A stretch of DNA of 64,000 nucleotides. It comes from Streptomyces sp. ERV7. GTDB lineage: Bacteria > Actinomycetota > Actinomycetes > Streptomycetales > Streptomycetaceae. The translations under genes were made by a program, and so were the position numbers. Positions 16,451-24,707 of this stretch are shown one piece after another; the stretch's first letter is position 1; the number at the start of each line of letters is the position of its first letter. A model generated the notes under the pieces. It made no database searches, was not told the origin of the DNA, and was given only the letters and a program-made list of their open reading frames with translations. Where the stretch lies: positions 682,001-746,000 of the forward strand of contig NZ_LYOY01000001.1 of assembly GCF_001653515.1 (NCBI RefSeq), in the 5' to 3' direction.

Positions 16451-17628
16451 CGGGCCCCCTCGCGCGCGTGGTCCTGGGTGAGCGCCGACTCCACCCGTAC
16501 GTCGTCGAAGGCGCCGCGCAGCACCGTCCGCTCCCGCTCGTCCGGGCCGCTGCCGCCGCGCACATGGGCCACGAAGTCCTCCGCGATCTCCTGGTCGGTG
16601 CGGCCCTGGAGGCGTCGCGCGTACGAGGCGAGCGGGTCCTCGGGGGCGCGGTCCGGCTCGAAGACGAGGCTCAGGGTGTGCGGGAAGCGGACGGCGACGC
16701 GGGCCATCGCGTCGTCGGGGCGGACCGCGTCGGTGAGCGTCGCCTCGACCCACGCGTCCTCGTGGGGATCGAGGGCGGGATCTTCGAGCAGGTCGTCGAG
16801 CCGGCCCCGGATACGGGCGAGCGGGCGCGGGACCGGGCAGTCGATCCGCTCGGCGGCGACGGCTCCGTCGGCGGCCAGGTCGACGAGCCACATGGACTTG
16901 CGGTGGGTGGTCTCCGAGAACGAGTACGCCAGGGGAGAGCCGGAGTAGCGCACCCGGTCGGAGAGGGTCTGACTGCCGTGCAGATGGCCGAGCGCCACAT
17001 AGTCGACGCCGTCGAAGACTCCCGCGGGCACGGCGGCGACCCCGCCGACCGTGATGTCCCGCTCACTGTCGCTCGGCTCGCCGCCGGAGACGAAGGCATG
17101 GGCGAGGACGACGGACCGGGCGCCCCGCGCGCGTGCCGCGAGATCCTCCCGGACGCGCTCCATGGCCGCGCCCAGCACCTGCTCGTGCCCGGCCTTGGCG
17201 GTCTTGAACTCGTCGCGGACCAGGGCCGGTTCGAGGTACGGCAGCCCGTAGAAGGCCACCTCCCCATGCGCGTCGGACAGCAGCACCGGGGTGCCGCAGC
17301 CCGCCGGGTCGGTGCGCAGATGGATGCCCGCCCGCTCGATGAGGCCCGCGCCGACGCCGAGGCGCCGGGCCGAGTCGTGGTTCCCGGAGATCATCACCGT
17401 CGGTACGCCCTCGTCGGCGAGCCGGTGGATGGCGCGGTCGAAGAGCTCCACGGCCGCGAGCGGCGGCACGGCCCGGTCGTAGACATCCCCTGCCACGAGG
17501 ACCGCGTCCACCTCGCGCTCGCGCACCGTCGCCACCAGGTGGTCGAGGAACGCGGCCTGGGCGTCGAGCAGGGCGACCCGGTGGAACGAGCGTCCCAGGT
17601 GCCAGTCCGACGTGTGCAGGAATCTCAT
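16447..17628 (-). CDS. sbcD: SbcD, exonuclease subunit of SbcCD
   Basis: A 393-residue calcineurin-like metallophosphoesterase, complete. The Mre11-type motifs occur in order: DWHLG, GDVYD, GNHD, a HAF segment and GHLHGSQ. They bind two Mn ions and cut hairpin or blocked DNA ends together with the SbcC ATPase. The ATG at 17628 starts the conserved MRFLHTSDWHLG. Its stop overlaps the sbcC start, indicating translational coupling. Because the partner gene is broken here, the complex may not be functional. Confidence 0.95.
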   Translation of the reverse strand: MRFLHTSDWHLGRSFHRVALLDAQAAFLDHLVATVREREVDAVLVAGDVYDRAVPPLAAVELFDRAIHRLADEGVPTVMISGNHDSARRLGVGAGLIERAGIHLRTDPAGCGTPVLLSDAHGEVAFYGLPYLEPALVRDEFKTAKAGHEQVLGAAMERVREDLAARARGARSVVLAHAFVSGGEPSDSERDITVGGVAAVPAGVFDGVDYVALGHLHGSQTLSDRVRYSGSPLAYSFSETTHRKSMWLVDLAADGAVAAERIDCPVPRPLARIRGRLDDLLEDPALDPHEDAWVEATLTDAVRPDDAMARVAVRFPHTLSLVFEPDRAPEDPLASYARRLQGRTDQEIAEDFVAHVRGGSGPDERERTVLRGAFDDVRVESALTQDHAREGAR

Positions 17629-17698
17629 GATCCCCGAGGGTAACGGTGGGGTCGGACATCCCGGGCGGCAACTGCCTTACCGGTACGGCGCAGAGCTG

Positions 17699-18325
17699 TC
17701 ACGCTTCCCCGTACGCCTCTCCGCCGAGCTCCAGCGTCGCAGTGCCCGCGGTGATGTCCGCGAGCCAGCGCCGCAGGGACTCCACGTCCGCCTCCGGGAT
17801 GCCGATCTCGATGCTGACGGCTTCGGCGTAGCGCACCTCGCGCACCGCGCGGCCGGTGGCCCGCAGGTCGTTCTCCAGCTTGCCCGCGCGCTGGTGGTCG
17901 ACGGTGACGGTGGCGAGGCGGTACCGCCGGCGCACCACGGTGCCGAGCGCGTCGAGGGCTTCGCCGACCGCTCCCCCGTACGCACGGATGAGCCCGCCCG
18001 CGCCGAGCTTCACACCGCCGTAGTAGCGGGTGACGACGGCGACGGCGTACCGCACCTCGCGGCGGGTCAGCATCTGGAGCATCGGGACTCCGGCGGTGCC
18101 TCCCGGCTCACCGTCGTCGCTCGCCTTCTGTACGGAGGCGTCGGCCCCGATGACGTACGCGAAGCAGTTGTGGGTCGCCGTCGGGTGCTCCCTGCGGACG
18201 CGCGCGACGAAGTCCTGCGCCTCCTGCTCGGTCGCGGCGGGCGCGAGCGCGCAGAGGAACCGCGATCGGTTGACCTCGGTCTCGTGCACGCCCTCGCGGG
18301 CGATCGTCCGGTACTGCTCCTGCAT
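17699..18325 (-). CDS. YigZ/IMPACT-family protein (UPF0029)
   Basis: A 208-residue protein with the IMPACT N-terminal domain: NRSRFLCALAPAATEQEAQDF, then THNCFAYVIG and SDDGEPGGTAGVPML, the family signature, followed by VTRYYGGVKLGAGGLIRAY. A small C-terminal alpha/beta domain starts near residue 140. Bacterial members have no settled function; eukaryotic IMPACT acts on translation control via GCN1. It lies upstream of sbcD on the same strand, 70 bases away, and may be co-transcribed. Confidence 0.92.
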   Translation of the reverse strand: MQEQYRTIAREGVHETEVNRSRFLCALAPAATEQEAQDFVARVRREHPTATHNCFAYVIGADASVQKASDDGEPGGTAGVPMLQMLTRREVRYAVAVVTRYYGGVKLGAGGLIRAYGGAVGEALDALGTVVRRRYRLATVTVDHQRAGKLENDLRATGRAVREVRYAEAVSIEIGIPEADVESLRRWLADITAGTATLELGGEAYGEA

Positions 18326-18710
18326 ACGGCCACCCTATGCGGTGCGGTGCCCTTGCCCTGCGGGTCGCGCAGGCGCCCCGGGCGCGGGGGCGGGGATCCC
18401 CGGTAGCCACGGGGGCGTAGGGGTGACGGATGTCACCGAGACCGGCACCACGGCACGTATGGGCGGCTGCCGCGTCGACCTGCCGCGGCACGTCCGGGCA
18501 GCTCCCGCCTCGACGTCTCGCGGCACGTCCGACCGGCTCCCGCCTCCACGTCTCGCGGCACACCTGGGCGACTCCCCGGTGGACGTCAGTTGAACCTTCA
18601 CCTGCACCTCCCCCTTGATCCTCAACTCTCCCTATAGCCGGCTCACGCAGGCTGCGGGGAGGAGTCGTGCCACAGCAGAGAGTGCGCCGGTCCGTAAGGA
18701 GCAACCCGAT
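18326..18710. other. 385-base non-coding region with degenerate tandem repeats
   Basis: This holds the promoters of yigZ (minus) and of the 18.7-25.1 kb operon (plus). It contains the 35-base repeats listed separately. GTAAGGAGC lies just before the kinase ATG at 18711. No credible gene was found. Confidence 0.7.
18436..18575. repeat. degenerate 35-base tandem repeat, three copies plus one weak copy
   Basis: Units start at 18471, 18506 and 18541 with an exact 35-base period and the shared core CGCGGCACGTCCG. A weaker copy starts at 18436. As 35 is not divisible by three, it cannot encode a periodic peptide. Confidence 0.75.
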
Positions 18711-19361
18711 ATGTCATCAAACCTCCCGTTATTCTCCGTCCTCCTGGGAGGCGATTACGCGGGCAAGTCATCGGCGATGGCGCGGCTCGCGGGAGGACCG
18801 GAGCCGGTCCGGGTCGTCTCGGTCGACGATCACTTCCTCGCCGAGAGGCACTCGCTGATCGGCCGGCTGCGGCGCGACGTGGTCAAGGACGTCGCCGCGC
18901 CCGACGGCGCCTACTCGCCGGACTTCATGGCCAGCATGCTCCAGACCGCCGTGGTGCACCTGCGCGACCAGCTCCTCACGGCCGCGGCCGCCGCCGACGG
19001 ACAGCCGCTCCTCGTGGACTCGTACTACTACAAGATCCTCGCGAAGTGCCGCCTCGCGGGGGTGAGCGAGAACCCCATGTACGACTGGTGGCGCTCGTTC
19101 CCGCAGCCGCGGCACGTCGTCTACCTCAAGGTCGCGCCGCAGGAGGCCTGGCGCCGCAGCCGCCGCGGAACACGGCTCAACTCCCTCGAACACTACGGCG
19201 AGCGGCCGAACCGGACGTCGTTCGAGCGGTACCAGAACGACCTGGAGAAGCTGATGTGGGACGAGATCCGCTCCCTCCCGGTGACGGTCGTGGAGCAGCA
19301 GGGCTCCCCCGAGCGGACCGCCGACGCCGTGCGGGAGGCGGTCTGCCATGACTACGTCTGA
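18711..19361 (+). CDS. P-loop nucleotide kinase-like protein
   Basis: A 216-residue P-loop protein. The Walker A motif GGDYAGKSS lies near residues 13-21, VSVDDHFLAER resembles the Walker B/base loop of small-molecule kinases, and a lid-like basic segment (WRRSRRGTRLN) lies near residue 150. The overall layout resembles thymidylate or uridine kinases, but the substrate is unknown. The ATG at 18711 follows AAGGAG. It is the first gene of a compact operon; its stop overlaps the start of the next gene by 14 bases. In that setting it may phosphorylate a pathway intermediate (inference). Confidence 0.75.
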   Translation: MSSNLPLFSVLLGGDYAGKSSAMARLAGGPEPVRVVSVDDHFLAERHSLIGRLRRDVVKDVAAPDGAYSPDFMASMLQTAVVHLRDQLLTAAAAADGQPLLVDSYYYKILAKCRLAGVSENPMYDWWRSFPQPRHVVYLKVAPQEAWRRSRRGTRLNSLEHYGERPNRTSFERYQNDLEKLMWDEIRSLPVTVVEQQGSPERTADAVREAVCHDYV

Positions 19362-20703
19362 GACTCGCCGGGACGGTCTGACCTGGACAGATCCGGAGCG
19401 GGTGGGGCGGTACCGGGCGCGGGTGTTCGCCGAGCGGTCCCGGCTGCGGGCAGCGTTCACGGACCCGGCCGGACACCAGCGGCGCGTCCTTGCCGACCTG
19501 CTCGCCTTCAACGCCGACACCGCCTACGGCCGCGCCCACGACTTCACGCGCGTACGCACCCTGGACGACTGGCGCAAAGCCGTCCCCGTCCAGGACTACA
19601 GCACCCTCGCCCCCTGGATCGAACGCGCCGCGGCAGGCGAGGACAACATCCTCACCGCCGACAGACCCGCCGTCTTCTTCACCAGCAGCGGCAGCACCGG
19701 CGCCCACAAGAAAATCCCCGTCACCCCCCGCTTCATGCACACCACCTTCTTCCCCTTCTACTACGCCGCCTGGGCACCCCTCATCGAACACTTCCCCGAC
19801 GTCCTCACCCACCCCACCCATCCGACCGAAGGAGACGAGAACCCCGTGACCGAGTTGCTCGACGCCGTCGAACGCACCGCCCTGCTCACCGCTGCCCTGC
19901 GTGCCGCCGAGACGCGTCGGCCCGACCGCATCTACCAGGATCCGTACGCGGACGCGCTCTGCGGTGAGATCGGCCCGGAGCTGCTCGCGGAGATCCGGAA
20001 GGCGACGTTCCCGACGGACGCCTCGCGTACGCTCCCCAGCACCCCCGACTACAACGCCATCCGCACCCGGTTCTTCGACGACTACCTCCAAGAGGCCGCC
20101 CGCGAGCCCGGGATGCAGCAGATCGTGCTGGCCCCGGCCGGGATGGACTCGCGCGCGTACCGGCTCGACTGGCCCGAGGGGCTGCGCTACTACGAAGTCG
20201 ACCGGCCCGCGGTACTCGCGTACAAGCAGGACCGGCTGGAGGGCGTCAGCCCGCGGACCGACCACCGTACGGTCGCCGTGGACCTCACCTCGCCCGACTG
20301 GGAGGACGACCTGCGGAAGGCGGGGTACGACCCGGCCCTGCCGTCCACCTGGCTGCTCGAAGGGCTGCTCTACTACATCCCCGAACAGGACACCCACCGC
20401 ATCCTGCGCCGCGTCGCGGACTTCTCGGCGCCCGGCAGCCGGATCGCCGCCGACCTGGTCAACGCCGCCGCCCTGACGCTTCCTCATATGCGCGGCCTGC
20501 TGGACATCTTCGCGGGCTGGGGCTGCCCCTGGCTGTTCGGGACCGACGAGCCCGAGGCGCTCTTCGACAGCCTCGGGTTCTCCGTCGAGGCGCTGCAACC
20601 GGGCGAACCGGGTGCGGACTTCGGCCGCTGGCCGGACCCGGTGCCGCCCCGGCACGAGACGGATGTGCGCCGGGTGTTCTTCATCCACGGTCGGCGGCGC
20701 TGA
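19348..20703 (+). CDS. GH3 N-terminal fragment fused in frame to an LCMT/Ppm1-type methyltransferase
   Basis: The first about 160 residues match the N-terminus of GH3 acyl-adenylating enzymes, including the ATP loop FFTSSGSTGAHKKIPVTPRF; intact GH3 proteins run to about 550 residues. At LTHPTHPTEGDENP the homology stops and a complete methyltransferase begins (TELLDAVERTALLTAALRAAE), with the SAM site LAPAGMDSRAYRLDWP and acidic YEVDRPAVL. This belongs to the LCM/Ppm1 family of carboxyl or small-molecule O-methyltransferases. The methyltransferase has its own GTG (19846) and strong ribosome site, so the fusion probably arose by deletion of the GH3 C-terminus. The GH3 part is unusually rich in C-ending codons, unlike the second half. 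Confidence 0.8.
   Translation: MTTSETRRDGLTWTDPERVGRYRARVFAERSRLRAAFTDPAGHQRRVLADLLAFNADTAYGRAHDFTRVRTLDDWRKAVPVQDYSTLAPWIERAAAGEDNILTADRPAVFFTSSGSTGAHKKIPVTPRFMHTTFFPFYYAAWAPLIEHFPDVLTHPTHPTEGDENPVTELLDAVERTALLTAALRAAETRRPDRIYQDPYADALCGEIGPELLAEIRKATFPTDASRTLPSTPDYNAIRTRFFDDYLQEAAREPGMQQIVLAPAGMDSRAYRLDWPEGLRYYEVDRPAVLAYKQDRLEGVSPRTDHRTVAVDLTSPDWEDDLRKAGYDPALPSTWLLEGLLYYIPEQDTHRILRRVADFSAPGSRIAADLVNAAALTLPHMRGLLDIFAGWGCPWLFGTDEPEALFDSLGFSVEALQPGEPGADFGRWPDPVPPRHETDVRRVFFIHGRRR
19829..19848 (+). promoter_or_regulatory. internal ribosome site and GTG start of the methyltransferase
   Basis: GAAGGAGACGAGAACCCC precedes GTG at 19846. The methyltransferase homology starts exactly here, so translation of a stand-alone enzyme (285 residues) is likely whatever happens to the GH3 part. 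Confidence 0.7.
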
Positions 20704-20704
20704 G

Positions 20705-22342
20705 ATGGCGAAAGCTCTGGTCGTGGGAGGCAGTGTCGCGGGTCTGGCCTCCGCGCTCGCGCTGGCCGGGTCCGGACGGCAGGTCGTCGTCCTGGAGCGG
20801 TCCGCCCCGCCGCCCCGTGGCGCGATGGCCGATCTGCACAGCCGCTGGCAGCGGCCGACCGTGCCCCAGGCCCAGCACTCCCACACGCTGACCTCGCTCG
20901 GCGTGCGCACCCTGCGCACGCGCGCGCCCGAGGTCCTGGAGCGGCTGCTGGCCGCCGGTGCCCCGCTGTTCGACCTCACGCGCGCGTTGCCGCAGGGCGC
21001 GACCGACCGGGCGCGCGAGGTGGGCGACGACATCCTGGTCGCGCTGGGCTGCCGCCGCACCACGCTCGAACTCGTCCTGTACCGGGTGGTCGAGGCCCTG
21101 CCGCGGGTGGAGATCCGGCACGGCACGACGGTGCGCGGGCTGCGGCTGAGCGCCGACCGGCAGTCGGTGCGCGGCGTGGTGACCACGGACGGCGCACACC
21201 TCTCCGCCGATGTGGTCGTGGACGCCACCGGCCGCCGCGCGGCCGCCCGCGGCTGGCTCACGGACGCGGGGGTTCCGGTGGCGGGGGATCTGACCAGCCC
21301 AGGCGGGCTGCGCGGCTTCACGCGCTTCTACCGGCTCAGAAGCAGCTCACTGCCGGGACCGCTGAACCGGGGCCATGCCGCCGGTGACATCTTCGGCCAC
21401 TACGCGGGCGTGCTGCACCCCGGTGACGCGGGCACCTTCGCGATCGCCCTGGGCACCCTGCCCGGCGACACGGAACTGGACCGGCTGCGGCACTCCGGCT
21501 CCTTCACCGCCGTCGCGCGCGCCACGCCGGGCCTGACCGCCTGGCTCGACGACGCCGTCAGCGCCCCGATCTCCGCCGTGCACGCGATCGGCAGCCCGGC
21601 GAACGCGCTGCGCGCCACCGCCGTGCGCCCGCCGGTGGCGGGCCTGTTCCCCGTCGGGGACGCCGCCTGTGTGACCAACCCGCTCTACGGGCGCGGGATG
21701 TCGCTGGCGCTCGCCCAGGCCTTCGGCCTCGCCGACACGCTGGCCGCGCACCCCGCCGGGCAGCGGACCGAGGCCGCGGCCGAGTTCGCGGAGGTGCTGC
21801 TGCAACCGTGGTACGAGCACGCGTCGAGCGCCGACCGGGAGCGGATCGGGCGCTGGAGCGCCGTCGTGCACGGCCGGCCCCTGCCGCCCGCCTACGCCGG
21901 CTGCCCCGACACGTCCATACGGGCGGCCGCCGCCCAGGACGGGGCGGTGTGGCGCGGGCTGATGCGGGTCCTGATGGGACTGAGCACTCCGGACGAGGTG
22001 TTCGGGGACGAGAAGGGGTGCCTCCGGGCCGACGCCGCAGCACGACCCGGGGCGACCGGCCCCGCTGCGACCCGGCCCCCCGCCGAGGGCCGGAATCCAC
22101 CGCGACCTCTATCTGGCCGCCTCGGGCGTTCCCGTGCCCGAGGCGCTCATCCACCTCAACCACCTGGTGGTCGAGGCGGCCCTGGACGGCCTGATCGCGC
22201 CGGGAGACCGGCTGACCCTGCGCTCCGTCCCGAGCCTGACCGGCGCCACCGCGCCCTTCGCCGCGCTCCGCGTCGATGTCGACCCCGCCCATCCCGACCG
22301 ACTCCGCGCTTTCGCCGCACTGACCGAGGAGACTCCCGATGA
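20705..22342 (+). CDS. FAD-dependent monooxygenase with probable C-terminal frameshift
   Basis: A flavoprotein hydroxylase of the PHBH/geranylgeranyl-reductase superfamily. It shows GGSVAGLASALALAGSG (dinucleotide fold, residues 6-22), the second FAD motif GDAACVTNPLYGRGMSLAL near residue 320, and a central VVDATGRR. Up to about residue 440 the protein looks normal. Beyond it the frame becomes Arg/Pro-rich without homology, while another frame encodes a protein-like segment ending at 22346. Dropping one C from the six-C run at 22076-22081 joins the two and makes the stop overlap the next ATG (22339), as elsewhere in this operon. The likely true gene is 20705-22346. It probably hydroxylates or oxidises the product of this locus. 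Confidence 0.8.
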   Translation: MAKALVVGGSVAGLASALALAGSGRQVVVLERSAPPPRGAMADLHSRWQRPTVPQAQHSHTLTSLGVRTLRTRAPEVLERLLAAGAPLFDLTRALPQGATDRAREVGDDILVALGCRRTTLELVLYRVVEALPRVEIRHGTTVRGLRLSADRQSVRGVVTTDGAHLSADVVVDATGRRAAARGWLTDAGVPVAGDLTSPGGLRGFTRFYRLRSSSLPGPLNRGHAAGDIFGHYAGVLHPGDAGTFAIALGTLPGDTELDRLRHSGSFTAVARATPGLTAWLDDAVSAPISAVHAIGSPANALRATAVRPPVAGLFPVGDAACVTNPLYGRGMSLALAQAFGLADTLAAHPAGQRTEAAAEFAEVLLQPWYEHASSADRERIGRWSAVVHGRPLPPAYAGCPDTSIRAAAAQDGAVWRGLMRVLMGLSTPDEVFGDEKGCLRADAAARPGATGPAATRPPAEGRNPPRPLSGRLGRSRARGAHPPQPPGGRGGPGRPDRAGRPADPALRPEPDRRHRALRRAPRRCRPRPSRPTPRFRRTDRGDSR

Positions 22343-22346
22343 CTGA
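22082..22346 (+). other. out-of-frame C-terminal segment of the monooxygenase
   Basis: In this frame the sequence reads GIHRDLYLAASGVPVPEALIH and on to a TGA at 22346, with strong GC3 and a balanced amino-acid content. It has no credible start of its own, so it fits best as the displaced end of the upstream gene. Confidence 0.65.
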
Positions 22347-22992
22347 CCCCACCACGCTTCCCACCGGCAGCGTTTCCGGCACGCCGCCCGTCCGCCTGGG
22401 CATCCACGGCTCGCCCGACCTCGCCGCCGCGATCGTCCGCGCGGCGGGCCGCGACGCGAGCGAGGTCGAGCTGGTCGGGTACGACGTGGCCGACCCGTTC
22501 CGTGGGCTGCGGGCCAAAGAACTGGACGTCATGATCGTCAAGTACGGGCTGCAGGAGCCGGATCTGGCGGTGAGCCGGCCCGTGGCGCTGGACCCGCGCG
22601 CGGTGATCGTCGGCGCCCATCACCCGCTGGCCACGCACGCGTCCGTGTCGGTGGAGGAGCTGGCCGCCTACGAGGGCTTCCGCTGCCCCGGCGCCTTCCC
22701 GGAGTACGTGTGGGACGAAGTGGTGCCGCCCCGCACCCCGAAGGGACGCAGGATCCGCCGCGCCTACGAGATGGGCACGGTGAAGGGGCTGATGGGGACG
22801 CTCTCCGGGACCGACGCCGTGCATCTGACGTTCCAGTCCCTGGAGGCCATCGCGCCGCCGCTGATGAGGGTGATCCCGATCTCCGACCTGCCGCCCGCGC
22901 CGGTCTCGCTGGCCTGGCTGCGGGACCCCGAACCGGCCGCGCACACGGCCAGGTTCGTCGCGGACGCCGAGAACGGGAGCACGGCGCGATGA
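22339..22992 (+). CDS. LysR-type substrate-binding domain protein lacking an HTH
   Basis: A 217-residue protein that resembles only the effector-binding half of LysR regulators (type 2 periplasmic-binding fold): VRLGIHGSPDLAAAIV, then LDVMIVKYG and ARAVIVGAHHPLA-like strands, and the usual PLMRVIPISDL near the end. No helix-turn-helix and no signal peptide are present, so it is neither a normal regulator nor a secreted binding protein. It overlaps both neighbours (start inside the monooxygenase end, stop as ATGA with the next gene). It may bind a pathway intermediate or act as an enzyme of the same fold; no function is claimed. Confidence 0.7.
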   Translation: MTDPTTLPTGSVSGTPPVRLGIHGSPDLAAAIVRAAGRDASEVELVGYDVADPFRGLRAKELDVMIVKYGLQEPDLAVSRPVALDPRAVIVGAHHPLATHASVSVEELAAYEGFRCPGAFPEYVWDEVVPPRTPKGRRIRRAYEMGTVKGLMGTLSGTDAVHLTFQSLEAIAPPLMRVIPISDLPPAPVSLAWLRDPEPAAHTARFVADAENGSTAR

Positions 22993-23783
22993 CGGCGGGG
23001 ACGAACGGCCGGGTGCCCGTGGTCCTGCTGCACGCGCTCGCCCTCGACTCCTCGATGTGGGACGCGCAGCGGGAGGCGCTGGAGCGGCGCGGTCACCTGG
23101 TCATCGCTCCCGACCAGCGCGGCTTCGGCGGCACCCCGCTCGGCGACGGTCCCCCGTCGCTGGACACGGTCGCGGACGACCTGGCCCGTGAGCTGGACGG
23201 GCGCGGCATCGAGCGCGCGGTGCTGGCCGGGGTGTCGATGGGCGGCTATGCGGCGATGGCGTTCCTGCGCCGCCATCCCGGCCGGGCCCTGGCGCTGGCC
23301 CTGCTCTCCACACGGGCGGAGGCGGACGACGAGGCCGCGCGCACGGCACGGGAGGGCTTCGTGGCCCTGATGGCGGACCCGGTGAAGGGCCCGGCGGCCA
23401 TCGGGTCGACCGCGCCCCTCCTGGTCGGCGCCACCACGCGGGCCGAGCGTCCGCAGGTGCTGGACCGGGTTCGTTCCGTGGTGGCCGGAGCCGCTCCCGC
23501 GTCGCTGGCCTGGGCCCAGCAGGCGATCGCGGCGCGGGCGGACGCCCTGGACGTCCTGCGGGCCACGGACATCCCGGCCGTAGTGATCGTCGGGGAGGAG
23601 GACGAGCTGGTGACGGAGGCGGACACGCGCGCGATGGTCGAGGCCCTGCCCCAGGGGCGCCTGGTGGTCGTCCCGCGCTCGGGACATCTGCCGCCGCTGG
23701 AGGCACCGGAGGCGACCCGGGCCGAACTGGACGCCCTGCTGGGCGAGCTGGACTCGTCCTCGGCGGAAGTGGGCGCGCGCTGA
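22989..23783 (+). CDS. alpha/beta hydrolase
   Basis: A 264-residue alpha/beta hydrolase of the 3-oxoadipate enol-lactonase type. The oxyanion segment is VVLLHALALDSSMWD, the nucleophile GVSMGGYAAM near residue 85, the acid VGEEDELV and the catalytic histidine RSGHLPPLEAPE. Translation is coupled on both sides (ATGA with the gene before, TGATG with the gene after), so it belongs to the putative biosynthetic operon. Hydrolysis or lactone opening/closure of an intermediate is the likely role. Confidence 0.88.
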   Translation: MTAGTNGRVPVVLLHALALDSSMWDAQREALERRGHLVIAPDQRGFGGTPLGDGPPSLDTVADDLARELDGRGIERAVLAGVSMGGYAAMAFLRRHPGRALALALLSTRAEADDEAARTAREGFVALMADPVKGPAAIGSTAPLLVGATTRAERPQVLDRVRSVVAGAAPASLAWAQQAIAARADALDVLRATDIPAVVIVGEEDELVTEADTRAMVEALPQGRLVVVPRSGHLPPLEAPEATRAELDALLGELDSSSAEVGAR

Positions 23784-24679
23784 TGCTGACCGAAGACCAC
23801 CAGGCCTGGGGGTTCACCACCTCCACCGGCCTCGGTTTCACCCACCACACCATCGTCGACGCCCACTTCGACGCGTGCCGGGACGCCTACCTCGCCCTGC
23901 TGGGGCAGGCGGGCATCCACCCGGGTGCGCACGTCCTGGACGCGGGCTGCGGCGGCGGGGACTTCCTGCCCTACCTGGCCGACCTGGTCGGCCCGCAGGG
24001 GCGGGTCTCGGCGGTGGACCTGGCCGAGGAGAACGCCGCGCTGGCCACCGAACGGCTGGCGCGGTGGGCACCCGGCTGCCCGGTGGACGTCCGCCGCGCC
24101 GATCTGCTGGAACTGCCCTTCGCGGACGCCACGTTCGACGCCGTCTGGTGCGCGAACACCGTTCAGTACCTGAGCGACAGCGAACTGGCCCTGGTGCTGC
24201 GGGAGCTGCGGCGGGTGGTGCGGCCCGGCGGCACGATAGCGGTGAAGGACCTGGACGCCCAGCTGATCACGGCGCGGCCGGCGGATCCGTATCTCTTCAC
24301 GGACTTCTTCCGCGCGGCCGGGCGTACTCCCGGATACGCGGCCCAGCTCCTGCGCACCCGTGACCTCTACCGCCATCTGAAGGCCGCGGGCCTGTCGCAG
24401 GTGCGGCAACGGACCGTCCTGATCGAGCACTTCGCGCCGCTCACTCCGCAGGCCAGGGCGTTCTACGCGCCGACCTGCGCCCGGCTGGCCGAACAGGCCC
24501 TGGCGCTCGGGCTGAGCGAGGAGTGGCGCCGGTTCGCGGACCCGGACGCGGCGGACCATCCGCTCGACGGGCCCGACGGATACATCAGCGAGGGCAATGT
24601 GCTGGCCGTGGGCACCGTGCCCGGCGAGCGGGAATTCCGGGAGCGGGTCGTTCGTTCTTCGGGAGAGGAGCACATCTAA
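23783..24679 (+). CDS. Class I SAM-dependent methyltransferase
   Basis: A 298-residue methyltransferase. The SAM-binding motif I is VLDAGCGGGDF near residues 50-60, with VSAVDLAEEN (acidic loop, motif II), RADLLELPFADATFDAVWC (motif III) and ELRRVVRPGGTIAVKDLD (post III), as in small-molecule methyltransferases of the UbiE/Methyltransf_11 group. The ATG overlaps the preceding TGA. It is the second methyltransferase of the operon, so the presumed product may be methylated twice. Confidence 0.88.
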   Translation: MLTEDHQAWGFTTSTGLGFTHHTIVDAHFDACRDAYLALLGQAGIHPGAHVLDAGCGGGDFLPYLADLVGPQGRVSAVDLAEENAALATERLARWAPGCPVDVRRADLLELPFADATFDAVWCANTVQYLSDSELALVLRELRRVVRPGGTIAVKDLDAQLITARPADPYLFTDFFRAAGRTPGYAAQLLRTRDLYRHLKAAGLSQVRQRTVLIEHFAPLTPQARAFYAPTCARLAEQALALGLSEEWRRFADPDAADHPLDGPDGYISEGNVLAVGTVPGEREFRERVVRSSGEEHI

Positions 24680-24707
24680 CGGACCTGCGGTCCGCAGGAG
24701 GCACGGA

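Noticed and set aside
18436..18575. Possible CRISPR array
   Set aside because: The 35-base units are directly adjacent, degenerate and without spacers, and no cas gene is nearby.
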